NCBI GenBank assembly: GCA_022647575.1
Contig: JALCKY010000003.1
Location: 269,001 to 333,000, forward strand
From: Lachnospiraceae bacterium
GTDB lineage: Bacteria > Bacillota > Clostridia > Lachnospirales > Lachnospiraceae
Length of the DNA: 64,000 nucleotides
Direction of reading: 5' to 3'
Shown: positions 1-7,538 of the stretch, piece by piece
How positions within the stretch are numbered: the stretch's first letter is position 1
How the letters are laid out: the number at the start of each line of letters is the position of its first letter
Notes under the pieces: model-generated
Databases searched by the model: none
What the model saw: only the letters and a program-made list of their open reading frames with translations
Told to the model about the DNA's origin: nothing
Position numbers and translations under genes: made by a program

Positions 1-489
1 TCGGAAGTTCAGATACGTTCCGTTCTTCGAAGTATCGGTCAGTCTGGCCTTTCCGTCTTTGATCTCGATAAAGCAGTGCCTGGTCGAAACGAAGTCCGTA
101 CTCTGATAGCAGATATGGTTCGTCTCCGCGCGCCCGATTTCCAGTCTCTGGTTATCTCCCAGCTTGTACTTCCGGTATACGCTGAAAGGCCGCGACTGCT
201 CAAAGGCCAGAATCGTGAACTGGTCCGCCGTGCGCGTATGGATATCCAGTCCGAGTCCGTCCCGTATGACGGCTTTCTCGCACCGGACGTTCTGCCCTCT
301 CAGGATGATGTCGTATGCACCGCCCTTCAGCACCCAGTTCTCTTCTTCCTTTTCCAGATTCAGCACCAGATCCCTGCTGATCTGAAACAGGTCTTTCTGG
401 ATCAGGACCTGCATCTGCCTTGCGCCGCGGTCCATCAGGACCACTTCACGGAATGCCTTCTGACTGTAAACGGAAAGAATCATACTCAT
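1..489 (-). CDS. EssC-like type VII secretion ATPase, N-terminal FHA part (partial)
   Basis: The gene starts at 489 and runs off the left edge, so only the first 163 residues are visible. The visible part has no membrane segment. Residues about 110-160 form a recognisable forkhead-associated (FHA) domain: an IGR motif, then STRH, then a DTSKNGTYLN-type loop, the usual phosphothreonine-binding pattern. The first 100 residues look like a second, degenerate FHA-type beta fold. Two N-terminal FHA domains followed by FtsK/SpoIIIE ATPase domains is the layout of EssC/YukB, the motor of type VIIb secretion. The neighbours (two WXG100 genes and a membrane FHA protein just upstream on the same strand) fit this. 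The ATPase part lies outside the window, so a stand-alone FHA protein is not excluded. Confidence 0.7.
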   Translation of the reverse strand, partial: MSMILSVYSQKAFREVVLMDRGARQMQVLIQKDLFQISRDLVLNLEKEEENWVLKGGAYDIILRGQNVRCEKAVIRDGLGLDIHTRTADQFTILAFEQSRPFSVYRKYKLGDNQRLEIGRAETNHICYQSTDFVSTRHCFIEIKDGKARLTDTSKNGTYLNFR

Positions 490-505
490 GAGATCTGCCC
501 TCGTT

Positions 506-1099
506 TCAAGCTTTTAATAATCGGATTTCCACTATCGCCTCGCCCAGCATCAGCCGGTCGCCGTTTTTTACGAATACTCCGCCAGGAGCAATTTCACTGC
601 TGCGTCCGCCTCTCTGCAGGATAGTCCGGCAGCCGGAAAGACTGCGCGCACAGGCGTCCGCACCGTGCAGGAAAAGTTCGCAGTGATGTCCCGCGACGCC
701 CCGGTAATTCAGGCACAGGCTGCAGTCTGCTCCCGCGCCCAGGGAAACCGGCGTTCCGAGATTGAACAGGTATTTTTTCCTCGATACCGCGCCGATTTCC
801 GTCAGTTCCGCCATGACCGCCGGTCCTGAAAAACTTCCTGCCCGCGCAGACTGATCGGAATATGCCACATCAACCGGAACAGCCGGTCCTGCCCCGCGGT
901 ATCCTGCTTCCGGATTGATCAGCGCCTGTGTCAGCATCTCATCTCTCCGCTTCTCACGGATCATTTCCAGTTCCTGCATTCTTTCCTTCTGGTTTTTCCG
1001 GATCAGGATTACCAGAATGAGAAATAAAGCAGCGCCGGCGCAGATCACTCCGATGCAGACGGCCAGATTGTCCCTGAAGAAATTCAGTATTTCTGTCAT
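506..1099 (-). CDS. membrane-anchored FHA-domain protein
   Basis: A 197-aa protein with a single membrane segment near residues 13-33 followed by a basic stretch (RKNQKERMQ), then a linker. The C-terminal 90 residues have a degenerate FHA-like fold, with a YLFNLGTPVSLGAGADCSLCL strand region and a VKNGDRLMLGEAIVEIRLL end typical of FHA proteins. The phosphate-contacting Arg and Ser are not well kept, so peptide binding may be phosphorylation independent. It lies 16 bp upstream of the EssC-like gene and 121 bp downstream of a WXG100 gene, so it is probably part of the secretion operon. It may link the kinase encoded at 2205-4376 to the EssC motor; that role is inference. Confidence 0.6.
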   Translation of the reverse strand: MTEILNFFRDNLAVCIGVICAGAALFLILVILIRKNQKERMQELEMIREKRRDEMLTQALINPEAGYRGAGPAVPVDVAYSDQSARAGSFSGPAVMAELTEIGAVSRKKYLFNLGTPVSLGAGADCSLCLNYRGVAGHHCELFLHGADACARSLSGCRTILQRGGRSSEIAPGGVFVKNGDRLMLGEAIVEIRLLKA

Positions 1100-1220
1100 G
1101 ATGAATTCTGCTGCCTCCCGGCTTCAGTCATTTCCCGGAAATACGCCGACACGCCCGGAGCACGGAATCGCGTTCGGGCGTATCAGAATCGTATGGGGAG
1201 TCGGAATACCGCTGAGCCAG

Positions 1221-1532
1221 TCAGACGATATTTTCTTTCAGAGAGCTTGCCGTCTGGGCATTGGCCTTTTCAGCTGCGGAATAGCCCTGAGCCATTTCCG
1301 TAAGGTCTTTCGAATGCTCATTGATCATCTTGTGGATTTTTTCCATATCGTCATTCAGGCCGTTCAGCTTGTTATAATAAGCCGTTGCTGCTTCGCCTGC
1401 CCAGGATCCCTGGAGTTCCTTGACAATATTGAGCATTTCCGTTGTATTGTTGCGCACCGCCGTACTGGAGGATGCGAAGTTCTGTGCTTCTGCCGTAAGT
1501 TTTTCCGGTGTGACTCTTAAATTTCCGTTCAT
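1221..1532 (-). CDS. WXG100 family type VII secretion substrate
   Basis: A 103-aa protein with the WXG100 (ESAT-6/EsxA) signature: two predicted amphipathic helices joined by a turn carrying W44-A45-G46, within SWAGEAA. No signal peptide and no cysteines, as usual for substrates of the ESX/Yuk pathway, which are exported as helical-hairpin dimers. The C-terminal helix (residues 58-95) keeps heptad spacing. It follows another WXG100 gene by 58 bp on the same strand. The two could be a heterodimer pair (EsxA/EsxB type) or separate homodimers. The start has a good GGAGA ribosome binding site. Confidence 0.9.
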   Translation of the reverse strand: MNGNLRVTPEKLTAEAQNFASSSTAVRNNTTEMLNIVKELQGSWAGEAATAYYNKLNGLNDDMEKIHKMINEHSKDLTEMAQGYSAAEKANAQTASSLKENIV

Positions 1533-1590
1533 GATCTGTTCTCCTTTTCTATTTTCAATGGATGACTGGTTTTTAGGGTGTGCTTATGAA

Positions 1591-1890
1591 TCAGACGGTT
1601 CTCTGCTGGGCTGTTGAAAGGGCTTTCTGTTCCGCTTCATCATACTTCTGGGCATCGGTATTCAATGCTTCAATGTACTTCTGGATTCCCTGATAGAACA
1701 GTTCCCATTTCTGCTTGTCATCGCTGAACGCCTTATGAAAAGCTTTCTGGGCTTCGCCTTCCCACATGCCTGACAGATTCTGCTCGTAGCCGACCATCTT
1801 GTCGACTTCCGTCTTGAATTTATCGTTGAGAACCTGAAGCTGATTTGCCTTGCTCTTTAACTCTGATGATGTAACTTTGATTTCTGCCAT
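1591..1890 (-). CDS. WXG100 family type VII secretion substrate
   Basis: A 99-aa protein of WXG100 size with the turn motif W43-E44-G45 (MWEGEAQ) between two helices. The first helix reads as coiled coil (SELKSKANQLQVLNDKF). An aromatic-rich second helix follows and the tail ends in QRTV. There is no obvious YxxxD/E export tag at the very end, though YDEAE at residues 86-90 could serve. It is preceded by a GGAGG ribosome binding site. It is the first WXG100 gene after the membrane peptide at 2074-2208 and probably shares the operon with the downstream paralogue. Confidence 0.9.
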   Translation of the reverse strand: MAEIKVTSSELKSKANQLQVLNDKFKTEVDKMVGYEQNLSGMWEGEAQKAFHKAFSDDKQKWELFYQGIQKYIEALNTDAQKYDEAEQKALSTAQQRTV

Positions 1891-2073
1891 TGTTTTTTCC
1901 TCCGTTATTTTTTTTATTTGCCTTTTGTTTCTTTGTCAGTCCCTCATCACTGAAGTTCTGTTTTTTACTTCTGCAGGCTTTGGTTCCTTGCTATGTTTGT
2001 ATCCTACCACGGATCATTTGAAAGAACGGGAATTGCGACGGACGGCATCTGAAATCCGACGAACGGCATTTCA

Positions 2074-2208
2074 TCAGTATTTCCGGTCCATGTTCCTCCT
2101 GATTTCATTCTTCCTCTTCGGCTCCGTAATGACTTCGACAAGGAGCAGAATCATCCCTGCAAAAAATACCGCAAATCCGGCAATCATGATTATGATCCCT
2201 GCTGTCAT
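2074..2208 (-). CDS. 44-aa single-pass membrane peptide, overlapping the kinase stop
   Basis: This short gene starts inside the kinase stop codon (ATGA overlap at 2205-2208) and has a GGGAGG ribosome binding site nine bases upstream, which points to translational coupling. The peptide is one hydrophobic helix of about 25 residues (AGIIIMIAGFAVFFAGMILL), then an acidic turn and a basic tail (EPKRKNEIRRNMDRKY). The positive-inside rule places the tail in the cytoplasm. An in-frame ATG at 2217 is possible but is too close to the ribosome binding site. Function is unknown; the context suggests a partner of the kinase or of the secretion apparatus. Confidence 0.6.
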   Translation of the reverse strand: MTAGIIIMIAGFAVFFAGMILLLVEVITEPKRKNEIRRNMDRKY

Positions 2209-4376
2209 GAAATCCATCCTCCCGCCTGTGCGCTCTGATAAAGACTTGTCAGTTCCTGCATGTCCGGATCCGACTGATCCTGCTGCGACTGATACAGCTG
2301 CAGCGCTTTTTCATAATTGTCCTTAAAGTTCGTATAGTCTCTCTGATCTTCTGCCTTGGCACCTTCCGCTGCCGCATACAGAAGAGCCAGCTGTTTATAG
2401 CCTCTGTAATCATTCGGGAACAGGCTGACCATTTCCTTCAAGGTCTGTTCCGCCTCGCTGTACTTTACAAGGTTTTTCTGCAGAACGGCAATTGTCTGAA
2501 GAATGTCTGCCGTCTTGTAACCGCCTTTGTACAGAATCTCATAATATCCCAGTGCTTTTTCGTCACAGTTCTGCATGGCCGATGCATCCTGGTTTCCCTT
2601 CAGGATCCAGGCATCGCCGAGCCGTTTTGTGACGCGCATCTGCAGGGCCGTGCCTCCTGCATTCTGTTTCTGTTCCAGAAATGAAATCATTCCGTCGGGA
2701 TCATTTAATTTTTCATATACATCCGCAATCATCAGAACAGAACGCATCTGCAGCGATTCATCTTCCGTGGCCCCGAGAACGGCTGCGAAATCATTCCCGG
2801 CCTCCGTATATTTCTCCTCTGCATAGGCGATCTCTCCCAGCGTATAAGTTACGGAATCATTGTTCAGGTTGGCACTGACCGCCTGCGAAAGGATTTTCTT
2901 CGCTTCATCAACATTTCCCGACCGGGCAAGACAGATTGCATAATCACGGAAATAAAGATTGTTGCTCTTGTTCAGGTCAAGGGCTTTCCGGAATGCATCC
3001 GCGGAATCGCTGTAGGATTCATTTTCCAGATAGGCATTCCCGAGTATGTAATAGAGATCTCCGAGTGTCTGGCTGTCCCGGTCCGTAATCCGGATATTCT
3101 GATTATTCAGCGTGTTCTGCGCCGACTGGATTGCCTCATCGTACTTCCCGGAACGGTAATCATTTGCCGCCGCACGCTCATAGGCATCCAGACGGTTCGG
3201 CGAAAGATTCTCCGCCGTCTCCAGTGTTTTTTCCGCACCGGAAAAATCCTGTGAGGACATCTGCGTATCCGCCGAGACAACCAGCTGATTGTAGCGGGTC
3301 GTGACGTCGTTCTTATTGATCAGGAATCCCGTCACCGCAAGGGCGGCTCCGCCGGCAATCATCAGGGAAGAAACCAGCTTCCTGACAAATGTACCTTTCT
3401 TATAATTCCTGTATTCGGAATCCAGCTCGTAAATGTTCCGGAACGCTTCATCCAGCTCCATGCCGTCCTGATAGCGCTGCGCCGGATCCAGCTGCATGCA
3501 TTTTTCGATGATGTGGCAGAAGCCTTCGCTCAGGTCGATGTCGAACATGGAGATCGGCACGATATTGCGGAAGTCGATATCCGGCTTGATTCCCGTCAGA
3601 AGATGATACAGAGTCGCACCGAAGCTGTAGATATCAGAACGCGTGTCCAGTCCGCGTCCGACTGTCCGCTCTACGATCGGAACCGTATTGCGGTCGAAAA
3701 TGCGGGTGGGAGCTGTCCCGGATCCGGGAGGCATGCTGCCCTGATACACTCTGCTGCGGGTATAGGGAGACTGCGTCTGCTGCCGACGGGCCGTTTCAAT
3801 ATAGCGGTAATAATCCTCCAGGCTTCTGTACTGTTCCGGAGGAGAATAGCCGCCGCTGACCCAGGTGGCATTGACGTTTCTTTTATTAAAAGCAAGGGAA
3901 ATATTGAAATCGATCAGACAGACATCCCCTGTCTGCGGATTCATCATGATATTGCCGGGCTTGATATCGCTGTGAATAACGGGAGGCGTCTGGGAATGCA
4001 GATAAGCCAGCGCGCCGGCCAGCTGCCGCGCCCATCGCAGGACGTCCTTCTGAAGATAGCGTCCCTGGAAGCGGAGTGCCGTAGAAAGATTGGTGCCCTG
4101 GATGAGGTCCATGACCGTATAGACTTTTCCATCGGCTTCAAAGAAATCCAGGACCTTGGGGAGCCTCTCATGTTTCAGACGTTTCAGGGCGTCTACTTCT
4201 GTCCTGCTTTCCAGCAGGGAAGACATGTTGTCTTTAATCTGTTTGACAACGACATAGCTCTGAAGATTGACATCGAAAGCTTTGTAGACGATTCCCCCGC
4301 CGCCTTCTCCGATCACTTCGCTGATGACATAGCGTTCGTTGATTCTTGTCCCGTTTGGAATTGCATTTTCCGTCAT
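2205..4376 (-). CDS. membrane Ser/Thr protein kinase with extracellular TPR repeats
   Basis: A 723-aa PknB-like kinase. The kinase domain covers residues about 15-310: glycine loop GEGGGG at 23-28, the VAIK-type lysine K45, catalytic H135-S136-D137 with K139 and N142 in HSDIKPGN, and D156-F157-N158 in place of the usual DFG. The two aspartates needed for catalysis are present, so it is probably active despite DFN. A membrane helix follows near 335-356 (SLMIAGGAALAVTGFLI). The remaining 360 residues form tetratricopeptide repeats outside the cell. Many relatives carry PASTA repeats here; TPRs are less common. Neighbouring FHA proteins are the natural readers of its phosphothreonine marks. Confidence 0.88.
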   Translation of the reverse strand: MTENAIPNGTRINERYVISEVIGEGGGGIVYKAFDVNLQSYVVVKQIKDNMSSLLESRTEVDALKRLKHERLPKVLDFFEADGKVYTVMDLIQGTNLSTALRFQGRYLQKDVLRWARQLAGALAYLHSQTPPVIHSDIKPGNIMMNPQTGDVCLIDFNISLAFNKRNVNATWVSGGYSPPEQYRSLEDYYRYIETARRQQTQSPYTRSRVYQGSMPPGSGTAPTRIFDRNTVPIVERTVGRGLDTRSDIYSFGATLYHLLTGIKPDIDFRNIVPISMFDIDLSEGFCHIIEKCMQLDPAQRYQDGMELDEAFRNIYELDSEYRNYKKGTFVRKLVSSLMIAGGAALAVTGFLINKNDVTTRYNQLVVSADTQMSSQDFSGAEKTLETAENLSPNRLDAYERAAANDYRSGKYDEAIQSAQNTLNNQNIRITDRDSQTLGDLYYILGNAYLENESYSDSADAFRKALDLNKSNNLYFRDYAICLARSGNVDEAKKILSQAVSANLNNDSVTYTLGEIAYAEEKYTEAGNDFAAVLGATEDESLQMRSVLMIADVYEKLNDPDGMISFLEQKQNAGGTALQMRVTKRLGDAWILKGNQDASAMQNCDEKALGYYEILYKGGYKTADILQTIAVLQKNLVKYSEAEQTLKEMVSLFPNDYRGYKQLALLYAAAEGAKAEDQRDYTNFKDNYEKALQLYQSQQDQSDPDMQELTSLYQSAQAGGWIS

Positions 4377-4394
4377 TTCATTCTGCTCCCGCCG

Positions 4395-4940
4395 TCAGCC
4401 TGCCGCCGCATCAAGGAACGGAAGATTAATCCATCCGGAAAGATAGGCATAAGCCCCTATGGCAACCAGAAGAATCAGCACCAGAAGGACAATGATCACG
4501 ATAAACAGGACTGTATTCGTATTTCCCGCCTTTGCCGGAACCGGCCTGCGTCCGGCCGGCGGAGGAGTCTGAGTTCTCTTGAGCTGAGCCGGCATGATCA
4601 GAGTTTTCTCCGGCTGAACCGGCTGGTTCTGCTGAATTGGCTGGCTCGGCTGAACCGGCTGGCTCGGCTGAACCGGCTGCTCCTGCTGAAGCAGGCGGCG
4701 CTGATGAAGCGGCAGCTGGCTTTGCTGAACCGGTGTCTGGCTCTGCTGAACCGGCTGACTCTGGTAAAGATTCGGATGGTAAATGTCCGGCTGCTCTTCT
4801 TCCTGCGGAACTGCCGCATCCGTCTCCGGCGCTTTCTGCAGAAGTTCCGTCGCAGCTTCCTCCCCCGACAGCTTTGCTCCGCAGTAGGGGCAGAAAGCCA
4901 TATCACCCTTCACTTGTTTTCCGCAATTTGAACAGAACAT
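4395..4940 (-). CDS. zinc-ribbon, glutamine/proline-rich single-pass membrane protein
   Basis: A 181-aa protein starting directly with a zinc ribbon (CSNCGKQV...CPYCGAKL, four cysteines within residues 3-20). A long low-complexity linker of repeated Q-P-V-Q/Q-S-Q units (about 60-115) follows, then one membrane helix near the C-terminus (VLFIVIIVLLVLILLVAIGAY) and a short outer tail. There is no signal peptide, so the zinc ribbon stays in the cytoplasm. It lies 18 bp upstream of the kinase gene and is likely co-transcribed. The same plan (ribbon, linker, helix) recurs in the next two genes. Biochemical function is unknown. Confidence 0.75.
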   Translation of the reverse strand: MFCSNCGKQVKGDMAFCPYCGAKLSGEEAATELLQKAPETDAAVPQEEEQPDIYHPNLYQSQPVQQSQTPVQQSQLPLHQRRLLQQEQPVQPSQPVQPSQPIQQNQPVQPEKTLIMPAQLKRTQTPPPAGRRPVPAKAGNTNTVLFIVIIVLLVLILLVAIGAYAYLSGWINLPFLDAAAG

Positions 4941-5088
4941 TTTTATCCCTCGCTTTTTTGCTTAATCTGTACCGCCTGTATCACAGTAGCAGAAACCTCC
5001 GGCGTTCTGACCGAATGCCGACGAAAAGATCGTAAAACAGGACAGAAAACCATATCCCGTGTGCAGTGCAATCATCCTGCTGGCTTTG

Positions 5089-6513
5089 CTATACTTCCTT
5101 TGACGGTACTTTCGGCTGACCGCACTGTGTGCAGAAACGGACCTGGGACTGATAAGGGGCTCCGCAGTAAGGGCAGCGCAGCGCTTCGCCGCAGGCATCG
5201 CAGAAAAAGGCATCCGGCGGACAGGAAACTCCGCAGTTCGGACAGACGATACCGTTTCCAAAAGGAACATTGTTCGGCTTCTGCGCTCGGCCGGTGTTGC
5301 CGCCTGCCGGTGCCGCACCGCCAAAATCCGTCGGCCTGTGCACGTTCATTTCATTTTTTTTACGGAAATAAAGAATCATCAGCAGCATGCCCAGGGCAGC
5401 TGCTGCCGCGATACCGATCAGAATCCACATCATGGCCTGCCCGCTTCCCGGAAAACTTCCCGATGAAGAGGACTCCGGACTGCTCTCTGCAGCGGACACG
5501 GCGGTACTGCCTGCGGCTGCTTCATTTGCCGGACCGGACTTTCCGAGTGCCGTATTCATCTCGTCGGCCGTCATCGCACGGAACCCTGCATTGTTTGCGG
5601 CAGCATATTTCTGGGCCAGCGAATTTTCAATTCCGCAGACCGTCAGGTTCGTGCAGTTCTGAAAGGCGTTTTCACCTATGGTCGTCACGCTTTCGGGAAT
5701 GATCAGCTGGGTAAGGCCGGCGCAGTCCTGGAAAGCATTCATTTCAATCGTCGTCACACTGTCCGGAATGGTCAGTTCGGACAAAGACAGGCAGCCCTTG
5801 AAGGCATACGGCTGGATATCCGTCACGCCTTCCGGAATCGTAATATTCTTCAGATAGACATTGTCATAAAAAGCATCTCTTCCGATTGTTTTCACCTGAC
5901 TGCCGACCGCGTAGGATACGGCATTGATCCCGGCCGGATACTGAACGATCATGCTTCTGTCCTTTGAAAAAAGGATGCCGTTTTCATCGCAGTAAGCCGG
6001 ATTGGCAGCGTCCACATGGATTGCCGTCATCTGGATGCAGGAACAGAAAGCTCCGTAATCGATATTCGTCACAGATGGGGGAATCGTGACTTCCGTCAGA
6101 CTGTTGCAGTGCTGGAAAGCATTGGAGTCAATCTGTTTCACCCCGTCAGTGATCTGCAGTGAATTCAAGCTCGTGCAGTTCTGAAAAGCAATTGCTCCTA
6201 TCGTATCCACGCTGCCGGCAATCGTGACAGATGTAAGTCCGGAACAGTCTTCGAAGGCAGACTGTCCGATACGCGTCACTCCGTTCGGAATCGTCAGGAC
6301 GCAGAGTTCCGCATGGCCGAGGAAAGCCGTATCTCCGATGGCTGTTACCCCATCCGGAATGACGACATCTCCGCTGGTCCCGTTATATTTGACAATAACT
6401 CCGTTCTGGATATCAAAATCATCTGCAAAAACCGGACGATATGAAAAAAACAGCAGTACTGAAAAAAGCACTGCTGTAAAAAGCCATATAAAACGTCTTT
6501 CTGCCTTTGCCAA
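5089..6513 (-). CDS. BspA-type leucine-rich repeat surface protein with cytoplasmic zinc ribbons
   Basis: 474 aa. A signal sequence (about residues 8-30, ending VFADDF) precedes nine or so BspA-like LRR_5 repeats of the form ITIPEGVTDIQPYAFKGCLSLSEL (residues 45-300), as in bacterial adhesins. After a Ser-rich linker a membrane helix (WILIGIAAAAALGMLLMILYF) leads to a cytoplasmic tail with two zinc ribbons (CPNCG...CDACG, CPYCG...CTQCG). The start appears to be TTG at 6513, behind a GGGGG/GGAG ribosome binding site; no better ATG keeps the signal sequence. LRRs outside and zinc ribbons inside suggest a surface sensor or anchor that reports to the neighbouring kinase. That is inference. Confidence 0.85.
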   Translation of the reverse strand: MAKAERRFIWLFTAVLFSVLLFFSYRPVFADDFDIQNGVIVKYNGTSGDVVIPDGVTAIGDTAFLGHAELCVLTIPNGVTRIGQSAFEDCSGLTSVTIAGSVDTIGAIAFQNCTSLNSLQITDGVKQIDSNAFQHCNSLTEVTIPPSVTNIDYGAFCSCIQMTAIHVDAANPAYCDENGILFSKDRSMIVQYPAGINAVSYAVGSQVKTIGRDAFYDNVYLKNITIPEGVTDIQPYAFKGCLSLSELTIPDSVTTIEMNAFQDCAGLTQLIIPESVTTIGENAFQNCTNLTVCGIENSLAQKYAAANNAGFRAMTADEMNTALGKSGPANEAAAGSTAVSAAESSPESSSSGSFPGSGQAMMWILIGIAAAAALGMLLMILYFRKKNEMNVHRPTDFGGAAPAGGNTGRAQKPNNVPFGNGIVCPNCGVSCPPDAFFCDACGEALRCPYCGAPYQSQVRFCTQCGQPKVPSKEV

Positions 6514-6537
6514 GCTCCGAGCCCCCTCTTCCGTAAA

Positions 6538-7368
6538 TCAGATATCCTGGTTCCAGCCCCGTGCTTTTTCGTATGCGGAAATCATATCCACATTTGCCTT
6601 TTCGTATGGATTCAGCATATCGTCGGTAAACTGGTCCGCCGGAATCGTCGGATGATACCATGCTTTCTGCGAGAAATAATCATACCATTCCTGTTTCTTG
6701 AAAATGTATCCTTCTCTCGCAAAAATCTCATTTGTAATGTAGCGGAGCTGCAGGGCTGTCAGACCGTTCAGATCCGATTCGCTGTAATAGCGCGTATTGC
6801 TGTCCGGCCAGAAATAAGACGTGGTCGTATCGGCGACAAAAGAACTTGCCTCCGACTGCACCGGAGCTTCCGTAATCGCGGCAGGCGTCAGCGTCGGCAC
6901 CGGAGTCGGTGTCGCTGTCGGAACAGCGGTGGGAGTCGGTGTCGGGGCTGCTGTCGGTGTCGCGGTCGGAACAGCAGTGGGCACTGCTGTCGGCTCTGCC
7001 GTCGGGACCGGTGTCTCCGTCAGGGCAGGAACCGAGGTTTCCGCTGACACATCCGCCGCAGCCGTCTTCGAAGAAGCCGCCTTCATGACAGCCGGCGCAA
7101 TTAAAAAGATTCCGACCGCTGCAGCTGCCAGCATGATAATGACAACGGCAAGGATAAGAATCCAGTTTTTTTTCGGTTCTTTGGGTCCGTCGGAAGGAAG
7201 GAAACCATTTTCCGGGATAGGATCAGGGACAGTGAATTCCGGTTCCGGGTTCAGCTCCGGCTGCTGCGTCCCTGCTGCATCATTTGGCGTACCGCAATAA
7301 GGGCAAAATGCCGCATCTTCCGGAATCATTTCACCGCAGTTCTGACAATAGACAGTTCGTGTGCTCAT
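6538..7368 (-). CDS. zinc-ribbon membrane protein with C-terminal YARHG domain
   Basis: 276 aa from the ATG at 7368, which has a GAGGGGAAG ribosome binding site; an upstream in-frame extension lacks one. An N-terminal zinc ribbon (CQNCGEMIP...CPYCG), a membrane helix (WILILAVVIIMLAAAAVGIFLIA, about 75-97), a long Pro/Thr/Ala linker of PTA/PTP repeats, and a C-terminal YARHG domain (LRYITNEIFAREGYIFKKQEWYDYF...WYHPT). YARHG domains are extracellular and common in Bacillota peptidoglycan-associated proteins; their ligand is not known. Together with the two genes that follow it forms a set of ribbon-in, sensor-out membrane proteins beside the kinase. Confidence 0.85.
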   Translation of the reverse strand: MSTRTVYCQNCGEMIPEDAAFCPYCGTPNDAAGTQQPELNPEPEFTVPDPIPENGFLPSDGPKEPKKNWILILAVVIIMLAAAAVGIFLIAPAVMKAASSKTAAADVSAETSVPALTETPVPTAEPTAVPTAVPTATPTAAPTPTPTAVPTATPTPVPTLTPAAITEAPVQSEASSFVADTTTSYFWPDSNTRYYSESDLNGLTALQLRYITNEIFAREGYIFKKQEWYDYFSQKAWYHPTIPADQFTDDMLNPYEKANVDMISAYEKARGWNQDI

Positions 7369-7462
7369 TTTTTCTTCCCCTCGATTTTTTATTTTAGCAC
7401 ACCCTTCCCGCATCAGTAAATAAGTGTTGCGATTTTTTTCATGAATCAGCAGCCCTGAGCCG

Positions 7463-7491
7463 AAAAAAAGCTGCCCCGTGAAAGGGGCAGC
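7463..7491 (-). terminator. intrinsic terminator of hppA
   Basis: On the minus strand the sequence reads as an 8-bp perfect stem GCTGCCCC / GGGGCAGC with a short loop, followed by seven T residues. It lies about 50 bp after the hppA stop codon and just before the YARHG gene. Confidence 0.9.
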
Positions 7492-7538
7492 ACGATATTT
7501 CATATTTTCTTCATCAGGAAGCTTTCCGGTTCAGCGGA

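Noticed and set aside
3513-4931. 472-codon open frame antisense to the kinase and zinc-ribbon genes
   Set aside because: No recognisable domain and no good ribosome binding site; the opposite strand encodes a clear kinase. Long antisense frames are common in this GC range.
6880-7020. Repeated GTCGGTGTC-like tract as a regulatory repeat
   Set aside because: It is simply the coding sequence of the Pro/Thr/Ala linker in the YARHG protein.
7426-7434. Single GTTGCGATT near the YARHG gene
   Set aside because: No partner 21 bp to either side.
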